DNA of 64,000 bases, taken from positions 3,868,001 through 3,932,000 of the forward strand of contig NZ_CP031223.1 in assembly GCF_008973485.1 (NCBI RefSeq), in the 5' to 3' direction. The stretch's first letter is position 1, and each line of letters starts with the position of its first letter. Of this stretch, positions 8,204 to 15,905 are shown piece by piece. The notes beneath the pieces are model-generated. The model searched no databases. It was given only the letters and a program-made list of their open reading frames with translations, and was not told the DNA's origin. A program made the translations under genes and the position numbers. The DNA comes from Psychrobacillus glaciei. GTDB taxonomy: Bacteria; Bacillota; Bacilli; Bacillales_A; Planococcaceae.

Positions 8204-8665
8204 CTATAATTGCCGTCCTAGTCTTATCATATCCACACATACGATTCCGTTTTCCACAATTTCCTCTTCATAATGAATGGTGAAAAAGTCTTTATCCACA
8301 CCTGTTATGCGAAATCCACATTTTTGATATAAGGCAAGTTGCCCAATACTAGAATTGCCTGTGCCCACTTCCATTATCTTGTATCCTTGTTGTTCTGCTT
8401 TTTGAATCGCATCTAATACAAGTGCTTTGCCAATTCCTTTCGCCTGATGCTGCTCCGCAACCGCAATATTTACTAGTTCCACAGTTTCTGGTCTAGTCGG
8501 AAGTAAGACATATACACCGATTGTTTCCCCATCTTGTTCAACAATATAACATTGTCCACGATCTACATATTTCTTCACAAGTGTTTCAGATGGATCTGCA
8601 AGTAATAACAAATCCAGTGGATATGCTTCTTTTATTAATCTTGTTAGCAATTTACATTTCTCCAT
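8204..8665 (-). CDS. GNAT family N-acetyltransferase in the ada operon
   Basis: This 153-residue protein contains the acetyl-CoA binding motif AEQHQAKGIGKALVLDAI (about residues 69-86) and the following LYQKCGFRITG segment of the GNAT fold. Its start overlaps the end of ogt by 14 bases, so it is the third gene of the adaA-ogt transcript. Acetyltransferases of this kind are often found beside ada/ogt genes, but no repair function is established. The acceptor is unknown. Confidence 0.82.
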   Translation of the reverse strand: MEKCKLLTRLIKEAYPLDLLLLADPSETLVKKYVDRGQCYIVEQDGETIGVYVLLPTRPETVELVNIAVAEQHQAKGIGKALVLDAIQKAEQQGYKIMEVGTGNSSIGQLALYQKCGFRITGVDKDFFTIHYEEEIVENGIVCVDMIRLGRQL

Positions 8666-9158
8666 TTTCTAATGTTAGTAGCTTTTCTTTCATTTCTAAT
8701 CCCCCACGGTAACCAGTTAATGCACCATTTTTTGCTACTATTCGATGACATGGAATCTTGATTAGTACTGGGTTTGCTCCAATTGCTGCTCCAACAGCTC
8801 GAATGGCCGAAGGATTATTAATCATATCAGCAACTTTAGAGTATGATGTCTTCTCTCCATATGGAATTTTCATTAACGCATCCCAAATAGACAATTGAAA
8901 GGGCGTTCCTTTCAAATCCACTGGCATATGAAAATCACGTCGCTTACCGTCTAGATATTCTTTTATTTCATTCGTATATACGGTTAGCGCTTCGTCATTT
9001 TCCACTAACTCATATTTTGGAAAATGCTTCGTCAGCCACGCTTCCATTTCTTCGTATGGTTTACTAGGAGAACCTACGTAACAAAGCCCGTTTGCTGTTG
9101 CAGCCATATATAATTGCCATTCATTGTGTATGAAATGAGTCCAGTATATTTTATTCAT
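8652..9158 (-). CDS. ogt: Methylated-DNA-protein cysteine methyltransferase
   Basis: The 168-residue protein removes O6-methyl groups from guanine by irreversible transfer to its own cysteine. The active-site PCHRI motif is at residues 136-140 (Cys137), followed by GYRGGLEMKEKLL. The SYSKVADMINNPSAIRAVGAAIGANP stretch is the DNA-binding helix-turn-helix with its arginine finger. It is the second gene of the adaA operon (25-base gap) and corresponds to AdaB of Bacillus subtilis by position and function. Confidence 0.94.
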   Translation of the reverse strand: MNKIYWTHFIHNEWQLYMAATANGLCYVGSPSKPYEEMEAWLTKHFPKYELVENDEALTVYTNEIKEYLDGKRRDFHMPVDLKGTPFQLSIWDALMKIPYGEKTSYSKVADMINNPSAIRAVGAAIGANPVLIKIPCHRIVAKNGALTGYRGGLEMKEKLLTLENGEM

Positions 9159-9183
9159 TCGTTGAAATCTCCTTTTTTCTATA

Positions 9184-9717
9184 TTAATTGGGTGTATCGC
9201 CAGTGATCTTTTTAAAAAGTGTAATGAAATAGGAGGTATTATTCATTCCAACCGTAGAACCTATTTCTACAATTGGTTTGCTTGTTGTTGTCAGCATTTC
9301 TTTTGCTTTATTTATTCTAATTTGTTGAATATATTCTACAGGAGAAATGCCTATTATTTTTTTAAAAGTTCTTTGTAAATGGTACGGGCTTCCATGACAA
9401 ATGTCTGCAAGAATATCCAAAGTTAACTGCTTCTTGTAATACTTTTCGATGTACTCCGTAATTTGGTTGACCCATTCCTCATCAGGCAAGCGCAGTCCAT
9501 TTGGCTTGCAACGTTTGCATGGACGAAAGCCATTCTCTATCGCTTCTTTTACTTCTATATATATACGAACATTTTCTTTCTTCGGCGGTCGAGATTTACA
9601 AGAAGGCCTACAAAATATTCCCGTTGATTTTACGGCATAATAAAATACATCGTCATAGGTTGAGTTATTTTCAATGATTGCTTGCCAATATTCCTCGTAT
9701 ATTTTCTCGTTTTTCAA
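9184..9717 (-). CDS. adaA: AdaA: methylphosphotriester-sensing AraC-type activator
   Basis: The 177-residue protein joins an Ada zinc domain to an AraC helix-turn-helix. The four zinc-binding cysteines are C36, C40, C67 and C70 (FCRPSCKSRPPKKENV and FRPCKRCKPNG). One of them accepts a methyl group from DNA phosphotriesters and turns the protein into an activator. The AraC part spans about 85-177 and stops at KKITGDTPN, slightly short of the usual end. It heads the adaA-ogt-GNAT operon and is divergent from alkA. Confidence 0.93.
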   Translation of the reverse strand: MKNEKIYEEYWQAIIENNSTYDDVFYYAVKSTGIFCRPSCKSRPPKKENVRIYIEVKEAIENGFRPCKRCKPNGLRLPDEEWVNQITEYIEKYYKKQLTLDILADICHGSPYHLQRTFKKIIGISPVEYIQQIRINKAKEMLTTTSKPIVEIGSTVGMNNTSYFITLFKKITGDTPN

Positions 9718-9835
9718 GAAATCACCCCCATTTTTAGTATACTTTTATTTAGATAGAAAAGCTGATTTTCACGACATAATAGCAAGATAACGAAATTTTT
9801 TACGATTATTATAAAATAATAAAGAGGTGTTCTAT

Positions 9836-10750
9836 ATGTTATGGCAAGAGAATGATGAGCAAATCATCATAAATACATCATCCGAGTTCAGTTTTATCCA
9901 GAACCTTCAATATTTGTCCAGATCCACGAATGAATGCTTATTTCATATTCATGAGAATAAAGTAAGAAAAGCAATTCCGATGGATGAATGTACACCGCTA
10001 GTAGAGATTAGCGAGCAAGATGAATATTCTATCCGTGTACAGTTTTTAGGAAATACAAGACCTACAAGTAAACAAGTGCGAGAAGAAGTGGTTCAATATA
10101 TTATCGAATGGTTCGATTTGAAAACAGAGATAAAAGATTTTTATGAGCTGGCCAAAAATGATGCAATCCTTCATCAAGCAGTTGTGGATTTTAACGGATT
10201 ACGAATAATGGGTATTCCAGATTTATTCGAAGCAATGGCTTGGGGTATCCTGGGCCAACAAATCAATTTAACGTTTGCGTACACATTGAAGAGACGTTTA
10301 GTAGAAACATTTGGACGATCGATTGAATTTGAAGGTGAACAATATTGGATGTTCCCGAGACCAAGTGATATCTCGAAGCTCTCCGTGGAAAATTTAGTAG
10401 GCTTAAAGATGACGGTTAAAAAGTGTGAGTACTTAATAGACGTAGCAAATCAAATTGAAATGGGGTTACTTACAAAAGAAATGTTAATTGAAACAAGTGA
10501 TATAAAAATAGCAGAAAAAATGCTGACGAAAATTCGTGGAATTGGACCATGGACTGCTAACTATGTTTTAATGCGCTGTATAAGGTTTCCTTCCGCATTC
10601 CCTATTGATGACGTAGGTCTGCATAATGCGATTAAACATGTGACTGGTTCTGCGCAAAAACCTTCAAAGGATGAAATACAAAAACTATCCTTGTCTTGGA
10701 CAGGCTGGGAAGCATATGCGACTTTCTATTTGTGGAGGTTTTTATACTAA
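9836..10750 (+). CDS. alkA: DNA-3-methyladenine glycosylase (AlkA type)
   Basis: The 304-residue protein has the helix-hairpin-helix glycosylase fold. LTKIRGIGPWTANYVLMRC is the HhH motif, and FPIDDVG carries the catalytic aspartate near residue 259. LGQQINLTFAYTLKRRL is the preceding family motif. It excises alkylated bases to start base-excision repair. The start is ATG 9836 with AGAGG eight bases upstream. A GTG at 9827 lies inside that ribosome site. It is divergent from adaA across about 120 bases, so AdaA may activate both directions. Confidence 0.92.
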   Translation: MLWQENDEQIIINTSSEFSFIQNLQYLSRSTNECLFHIHENKVRKAIPMDECTPLVEISEQDEYSIRVQFLGNTRPTSKQVREEVVQYIIEWFDLKTEIKDFYELAKNDAILHQAVVDFNGLRIMGIPDLFEAMAWGILGQQINLTFAYTLKRRLVETFGRSIEFEGEQYWMFPRPSDISKLSVENLVGLKMTVKKCEYLIDVANQIEMGLLTKEMLIETSDIKIAEKMLTKIRGIGPWTANYVLMRCIRFPSAFPIDDVGLHNAIKHVTGSAQKPSKDEIQKLSLSWTGWEAYATFYLWRFLY

Positions 10751-10752
10751 AA

Positions 10753-10796
10753 AAATCCCTTCCATCTCTTTTCTGAGAAGGAAGGGATTTCTTTTA
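10753..10796. terminator. Bidirectional terminator between alkA and the secreted-protein gene
   Basis: An 11-bp perfect stem (AAATCCCTTCC 10753-10763 with 10780-10790) has an A-run before it and a TTTCTTTTA run after it. It serves both convergent genes. Confidence 0.85.
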
Positions 10797-12227
10797 TTGC
10801 TGATTTAGTAATTCTAAGATGTCTTCTGAAACATAGATTTTATTGTTCTTTAGTACTGGTTTTTCTTTAAATTGTTGTATGCTTTTATTGTAACTATACG
10901 TTTTTTTACCGCGTGTAACTTGGATGGTACTATTTCCTAATGATAGGGTCGTACTAAATCGTTTTGAATTTGTCTTTACTTCGTACCCTAGTTGTTCTGC
11001 AACTTTACGAAGTGGAATCATTTTGACCCCATTCTTCATAAAATGATCCTTTTCAATAATCTTTTGTACTTCCTTCATTTCTGGAGAAAGATAGTTAATC
11101 GCTACGATTTTAGTTGGTGGTGTTTGTGCTGGAATACTCATAGTTGTTATTGTATAAAATACAACTAGCTCTTTTCCGTTTAAGTCTTCTTGTTTAATCT
11201 TCTCGCCTTTTTCATTTACTAAAAGTGTTTCTTTGCCAATGTTTAACTTTAGCTCTTTATCTAAACTTAAAAATTTATCGTCAAACTTTGATACTTTTAC
11301 AGATCCAACCTGTTCTTCGTCATGTACAATAATCAACTCTGGAGTAATTTGCGCAGGGTAGATTAAAATCATTGGTTTGTTTTTATCATAGTATGCGTCT
11401 ATTCGTTGTCCTTTTTTGAAAGACTCTATTTTTACCGTTTTTGTTGTACCACTATTGAATACAAGTGTGTCATTAGTGATTGTAAAAATTGTGGTTATTG
11501 GCTCTTTTTCTTCTGTATCTACCGTTAGGATGGCTTTTCCATCTTTTGAAGCAATACTTTTAATAATCCCAGTACTCTCCATGAAATTGGTTGTATCTTG
11601 TGGGGAAAGATCATCCATCACTACAACTTTACTTGGTGTCGTCTGAGCAGGAATACTTCTAGTGGAAACTGTATAAAATACAACGAGCTCTTTGCCAGCT
11701 ATATCTTTTTGATCCAGTTTCTCTCCTTTTCCACTTATTATAATAGTTTCTTTTCCAATGTTTAATTTTAGATCATTATCTAAACTAACAAATTTATTAT
11801 CGAACTTGCTGATTTTTACGTTGCCAAATTTTTCAGCGTCATGCACAATCACTAACTCTGGAGAGATTTGTGGTGGATAAATCGCAAGCATCGGTTTATT
11901 CTTACCGTAATATGCATCTACTTTTTGCCCTTTTTGAAAGGTTTCTTTTTTTAATGCTTTTGTCGTTCCACTATTGAATATAAGCGTGTCTTCTGTCAGC
12001 TTTAATATAGTGGTTTGTGGCTCTTTTTCTTCTGTCTTCACTGTAAGTGTGATTGTCTCATCTTGCTTTACAACATCTGTAATAATTCCTGAAGTTTTTA
12101 TAAAATTGGATGTGTCTTTTGGTTTCACTATTGATTCTTCCTCACTTTGCGCTTTAGCAACTGGCTGATGGAAATTGAAACCTACCATTAGTAATAATGC
12201 TACTGTAAATATGCTTATTTTCTTCAT
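10794..12227 (-). CDS. Secreted protein with two ~172-residue repeats and a C-terminal copper amine oxidase N-domain-like module
   Basis: The start is ATG 12227 (AAGGAG just upstream) and gives 477 residues. A signal peptide (MKKISIFTVALLLMVGF, likely cleaved after AKA near 26) precedes two tandem homologous blocks, about residues 38-210 and 211-384. Each has SGTTK, DAYYxKNKPM, IVHD, LKLNIGKET and GKELVVFYT landmarks. The last 90 residues (FMKNGVKMIPLRKVAEQLGYEV) resemble the copper amine oxidase N-terminal-like domain found in many secreted Bacillales proteins, where it is probably structural. The function is unknown. The internal repeat indicates a gene duplication. Confidence 0.8.
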   Translation of the reverse strand: MKKISIFTVALLLMVGFNFHQPVAKAQSEEESIVKPKDTSNFIKTSGIITDVVKQDETITLTVKTEEKEPQTTILKLTEDTLIFNSGTTKALKKETFQKGQKVDAYYGKNKPMLAIYPPQISPELVIVHDAEKFGNVKISKFDNKFVSLDNDLKLNIGKETIIISGKGEKLDQKDIAGKELVVFYTVSTRSIPAQTTPSKVVVMDDLSPQDTTNFMESTGIIKSIASKDGKAILTVDTEEKEPITTIFTITNDTLVFNSGTTKTVKIESFKKGQRIDAYYDKNKPMILIYPAQITPELIIVHDEEQVGSVKVSKFDDKFLSLDKELKLNIGKETLLVNEKGEKIKQEDLNGKELVVFYTITTMSIPAQTPPTKIVAINYLSPEMKEVQKIIEKDHFMKNGVKMIPLRKVAEQLGYEVKTNSKRFSTTLSLGNSTIQVTRGKKTYSYNKSIQQFKEKPVLKNNKIYVSEDILELLNQQ

Positions 12228-12364
12228 CGTATCACTCCTTTTTTTGCCACTCATTGCATTTGACGTATCATTTTGGAAAACGTTACATAAAAAACTGAAA
12301 CATTCTATATACTAAAAACGTATACAGTAGTTAGAAGAAAAAAATAAAAGAATGGAGTCTACAT

Positions 12365-13264
12365 ATGACGTTATCTATTAATCAAGTAACAAAGAGATAT
12401 CAAGACTTTGTAGCCGTTGATAATCTATCTTTTACGATTGAAAAAGGTGAGATTTACGGTTTGATTGGGCAAAATGGTGCTGGTAAAACAACGACATTTC
12501 GGATGATTTTAGACCTTCAAGAAACGACAGAAGGAACAATTACATGGGAAGGGAAACATATTAATTCTATTAATAGAAATATTTTAGGATATTTACCGGA
12601 AGAACGTGGTATTTTTCCTGCAATGAAAGTGGAAGATCAACTTTATTTTTTTGGAGAGTTAAGAGGGAAACTTCGGAAGGATCTACATAAAGAAGTGGAT
12701 TATTGGATTGATCGTTTTCAATTAGAAGATAAACGAAAAGCAAAAGCCGAAACTTTGTCCAAAGGGAATCAACAAAAGGTTCAACTTATCGCGAGCTTTA
12801 TTCACCAACCGGATTTTCTTATTTTAGATGAACCATTTAGTGGGCTAGATCCCGTCAATATGGATTTATTGAAAAATGCAATATTAGAGTTAAAAGAAAA
12901 AGGGACAACGATTTTATTTTCTAGCCACCAAATGGATAATGTGGAGGAACTTTGTGATCACCTTTGCCTTTTGAAACGTGGTGTCTCTTTATTTTCCGGT
13001 AGTTTACTAGATTTGAAAAAGCAATATGGGAAAACGAAGCTTACCATACGAACCGATGTCCCAAAAGAAACGCTTCAAAGTTTGGATGGCGTGAAGGATA
13101 TTCATGTTGGAAAAGATCAGTATATCCTTACTTTAACGGATGAGTCATACGCTCAATCTATTTTTGACTTCGTTTCAAATGGGAAATATATTGAGAAGTT
13201 CAGTTTAGATTATTTGTCGCTAGATGAAATTTTCAAAGATAAGGTTGGTGGTACGCATGTCTAA
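12365..13264 (+). CDS. ABC transporter ATPase, NatA/YhaQ type
   Basis: The 299-residue ATPase has Walker A GQNGAGKTTT (about 35-44), the signature LSKGNQQKV (about 135-143), Walker B FLILDEPFSGLDP and the H-loop SSHQMDNVEELCDHL. The C-terminal extension of about 80 residues is typical of drug- or sodium-export ABC-2 ATPases such as B. subtilis YhaQ and NatA. AATGGAG precedes the start. It overlaps the permease gene by 8 bases and powers that partner. Confidence 0.9.
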   Translation: MTLSINQVTKRYQDFVAVDNLSFTIEKGEIYGLIGQNGAGKTTTFRMILDLQETTEGTITWEGKHINSINRNILGYLPEERGIFPAMKVEDQLYFFGELRGKLRKDLHKEVDYWIDRFQLEDKRKAKAETLSKGNQQKVQLIASFIHQPDFLILDEPFSGLDPVNMDLLKNAILELKEKGTTILFSSHQMDNVEELCDHLCLLKRGVSLFSGSLLDLKKQYGKTKLTIRTDVPKETLQSLDGVKDIHVGKDQYILTLTDESYAQSIFDFVSNGKYIEKFSLDYLSLDEIFKDKVGGTHV

Positions 13265-14495
13265 GTTTTGGCTTCTTGTTAAGCAATTATATAAACAAAA
13301 AATCAAGGCAAAGTCATTTATTATTTCGATTATTTTATATGTTGGTATTATTAGTGTTGCAATGTTTTGGACCGATATTAAGGAAGCTTTTTTCCAAAGC
13401 GAACCTTTGCAAATTGCTTTATTGAATGAAACGAATGCTGATATTGAAGACTTATTCAAATCGAGTAACGATATTGAATTTACGTTTCCTTCCAAAGGGA
13501 ATGCAGAAGTAGAAAAACAAGTTATTGATGGTGATTTTGATGCAGCAATTTTTGTGAAGGATCAAAATCAATCATTGGCGGCGGATATCGCTACATATAA
13601 GCCATTAACTTTTAATGATCAACAGAGTTTATCATCGCAACTTCAGTACGCTGGAAAGCTTTATGAAGTTCAGCAGCTCAATTTGACGGCAGAGCAGGCG
13701 GAGAAAATTCTTCAGTCTCAAACAGTTATTTCGATGAAAAACTTGAATAAGGAATCGGAAACCGGAAAAAGTGAAGATGAAAAAGCAGCAGGAATCGGCG
13801 CTTCTTTCTTAGTAGGATTTCTAATCTATTCCTTTGTCATGACATTCTTGTCCATGATTACAACCGATGTTGCCTCTGAAAAAGGATCCCGTGTTTTAGA
13901 AGTATTACTCGCAAGCGTGAAACCATCTACCCATTTCATGGCAAAGCTTACAGGAACCTTTCTATTAGCATTGACTCAAATTATGACACTTTTGGTTGTT
14001 CAAAGTTTACTGTTCATGTTAATAGATAACGGCTCTAAATGGGATGCTGTATTAGACATTGTTAACGAGTTGTCCTATGGATTTATCGGATATGCAGTTA
14101 TGTTCTTATTGTTTACGATTATGCTTTACTTAATCATTGGTGCATTACTGGGCTCTCTCGTTTCGAAAGTTGAAGAATCGAGCCAAGCAATGATGCCTGC
14201 GATGATGCTTGGCATCCTTGGCTTCTACGTGTTACTTTCCGGAATGTACAGTCCTGATACATTACTGATCCAAGTATTCTCTTACATCCCATTCACGTCT
14301 GGAATGGTTATGCCACTTCGAATTGGCGCAACAGACATTTCGTCATTCGCACCTATGCTGTCGATGCTTGTATTAGTTGGAACCGTCGTGTTAATGTTCT
14401 TAATCAGCCTATCCTTCTACAAACGAAGCGTATTAACATACAGCTCAGGTGGCGTCATTCAAAAAATTAAAACGGTGTTAAAAGTAACAACGTAA
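13257..14495 (+). CDS. ABC-2 type permease, NatB/YhaP type
   Basis: The 412-residue permease starts at ATG 13257 (MSKFWLLVKQLYKQKIKAK), inside the end of the ATPase gene. It has one N-terminal membrane segment (about 20-42), a large extracytoplasmic domain (about 45-175) and five or six C-terminal segments, including the ASEKGSRVLEVLLASVKPSTHFMAKL linker seen in NatB/YhaP proteins. It is the membrane half of an exporter. In bacilli related systems export sodium, or take part in lantibiotic resistance, and the substrate here is not determined. Earlier in-frame starts overlap the ATPase further and lack ribosome sites. Confidence 0.88.
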   Translation: MSKFWLLVKQLYKQKIKAKSFIISIILYVGIISVAMFWTDIKEAFFQSEPLQIALLNETNADIEDLFKSSNDIEFTFPSKGNAEVEKQVIDGDFDAAIFVKDQNQSLAADIATYKPLTFNDQQSLSSQLQYAGKLYEVQQLNLTAEQAEKILQSQTVISMKNLNKESETGKSEDEKAAGIGASFLVGFLIYSFVMTFLSMITTDVASEKGSRVLEVLLASVKPSTHFMAKLTGTFLLALTQIMTLLVVQSLLFMLIDNGSKWDAVLDIVNELSYGFIGYAVMFLLFTIMLYLIIGALLGSLVSKVEESSQAMMPAMMLGILGFYVLLSGMYSPDTLLIQVFSYIPFTSGMVMPLRIGATDISSFAPMLSMLVLVGTVVLMFLISLSFYKRSVLTYSSGGVIQKIKTVLKVTT

Positions 14496-14514
14496 ATCAA
14501 CATTTATGAAAATT

Positions 14515-14556
14515 ATAATAGGAGCTGCCTTGTGTATAGGCAACTCCTATTTTTAT
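14515..14556 (+). terminator. Terminator after the ABC-2 operon
   Basis: ATAGGAG and CTCCTAT arms (14518-14524 and 14544-14550) with an inner TGCC/GGCA pairing (one mismatch), followed by TTTTTAT. Confidence 0.75.
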
Positions 14557-14605
14557 AGGATGAGTATATCAGAAAAATTAAACGATAAATGTATTCCGAG
14601 TTCTC

Positions 14606-14656
14606 AAAACAAACGTGAATGTTCGAACATTCACGTTTGTTTTGGTGCCAGGCACC
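14606..14656. repeat. 38-bp perfect palindrome plus GGTGCC-A-GGCACC palindrome (copy 2)
   Basis: Positions 14606-14643 form a perfect 38-bp palindrome (arms AAAACAAACGTGAATGTTC and its complement, with no loop). GGTGCCAGGCACC (14644-14656) follows immediately. It lies in the 370-base gap between the ABC-2 operon and the TAXI gene. The long palindrome could act as a terminator or extrude as a cruciform. The remainder of this gap, 14657-14864, shows only AT-rich promoter-like sequence. Confidence 0.75.
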
Positions 14657-14864
14657 TGAAATATGTTTGTAATATATGATGCGAATATCATCATTTACTG
14701 TCGAATTATAGGAAAAAACCGAGAATACATTGTTAATCTACAGAATAAAAGTATAATAATGTTAATCTTCTATCTGATGTGCTAACCAATCCACAAGTTA
14801 TATGTTCTTTATTTATGAAAGCGCTATCAAAAAAGGGGAAATATTAATTTTGGAGGAGAGAGAA

Positions 14865-15863
14865 TTGAAGAAGAAATTACTAGGTTTTGTTACTGTACTT
14901 CTCAGCATGATGTTACTGATTGCTGGTTGTAGTGAGGGGAAAAAGAATATTGCAATTGGTCCTCCAGCAAGTGAGACGAACTCGATTTCCAAACTCATAT
15001 TGGACGCATATGGTATTGGAGATGACGACTATACGGGTTTTCAAGAAGGGTTTGGAGATGCAGCTGATGGCGTGCAAGATGGGAATATCGACATTTCTAT
15101 TGGAATTTTGGGACTTCCGGCAGCTAGTATTGAAAGCTTACAAGCATCCGTCGGGGATGTTGTTATGTTAAGCCTCTCGGATGATGCTATTGCAAAAATT
15201 GAGAAAAACAGTGGATATAGACATCACACGATTCCAAAAGACACCTACGATTTTCTTGAGAACGATGTTCAAACAGTTACGGCATATGCTATTCTCATGG
15301 GAAATACGGATACAATCGACGATGAATTAGGCTATGAACTTGCCAAAATAATGATAGAAAAAGCTAGTGAGAACACGCACGCTCAGGCGAAACAAATGAC
15401 TTTAGAAAATGCACTTCGAGGTTCAGAGGGACTGCCAATCCATCCTGGTGCTAAGCGCTATTACGAGGAACAAGGTTTAACAGTAGATAATCCTGTTGCT
15501 GAACTTACTGCTGATAAAAGTAAACGTAAGAAAGAGTTAATTTTAGGTACGGGCAGTCAAGGTGGTACTTATTATCCCCTTGGAGGAGAAATGGCAAGCA
15601 TTTGGAATAAAAATATTAAAGGCGTTAACGTAACGAACACTGAAACAGGTGCATCCGTTGAAAACTTATCCAGTATCCGTGACGGAAATATGGATCTTGG
15701 AATGACCGTTCATGTTCCAGCTTTACAAGCAGTGAAAGGTGAAGGCGCTTTTGCCGGTCATGAAGTTCCAAACGCCGCTTTTATCGGGCATATCTATCCA
15801 GAAGTTATTCAGATCGTCACACGTAAAAGTACTGGAATAAAAAGTTTTGATGATTTGAAATAA
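14865..15863 (+). CDS. TAXI-family TRAP solute-binding lipoprotein with circularly permuted halves
   Basis: The start is TTG at 14865 with GGAGG upstream and gives 332 residues. A lipoprotein signal with lipobox LIAGC (Cys22) is followed directly by what is normally the C-terminal half of a TAXI protein: IAIGPPASETNSISKLILDAYG, DISIGILGLPAASIESL and ending LPIHPGAKRYYEEQGL. After a short linker comes the normal N-terminal half (residues 222-332: LILGTGSQGGTYYPLGGEMA, TGASVENLSSIRDGNMDLGM, IYPEVIQIVTRKSTGIKSFDDLK), and then the stop. The two halves add up to one full-length protein in swapped order. It could be a working permutant or a broken gene. It precedes its TRAP permease. Confidence 0.85.
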   Translation: MKKKLLGFVTVLLSMMLLIAGCSEGKKNIAIGPPASETNSISKLILDAYGIGDDDYTGFQEGFGDAADGVQDGNIDISIGILGLPAASIESLQASVGDVVMLSLSDDAIAKIEKNSGYRHHTIPKDTYDFLENDVQTVTAYAILMGNTDTIDDELGYELAKIMIEKASENTHAQAKQMTLENALRGSEGLPIHPGAKRYYEEQGLTVDNPVAELTADKSKRKKELILGTGSQGGTYYPLGGEMASIWNKNIKGVNVTNTETGASVENLSSIRDGNMDLGMTVHVPALQAVKGEGAFAGHEVPNAAFIGHIYPEVIQIVTRKSTGIKSFDDLK

Positions 15864-15905
15864 CATTGAAGGATAAATATACCTATTGGAAAGTGTGGTG
15901 GGAAA

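Noticed and set aside
9718-9835. Possible Ada box between adaA and alkA
   Set aside because: I found no clear match to a known Ada operator and could not support a site, although shared regulation is plausible.
14606-14643. 38-bp palindrome considered as the end of an insertion sequence
   Set aside because: No transposase or second matching end is present. It fits better with the palindromic repeat family.
15864-15905. Considered a frameshift or missing second TAXI gene after the permuted binding protein
   Set aside because: Only 42 bases separate the stop from the permease start, leaving no room for a missing half.
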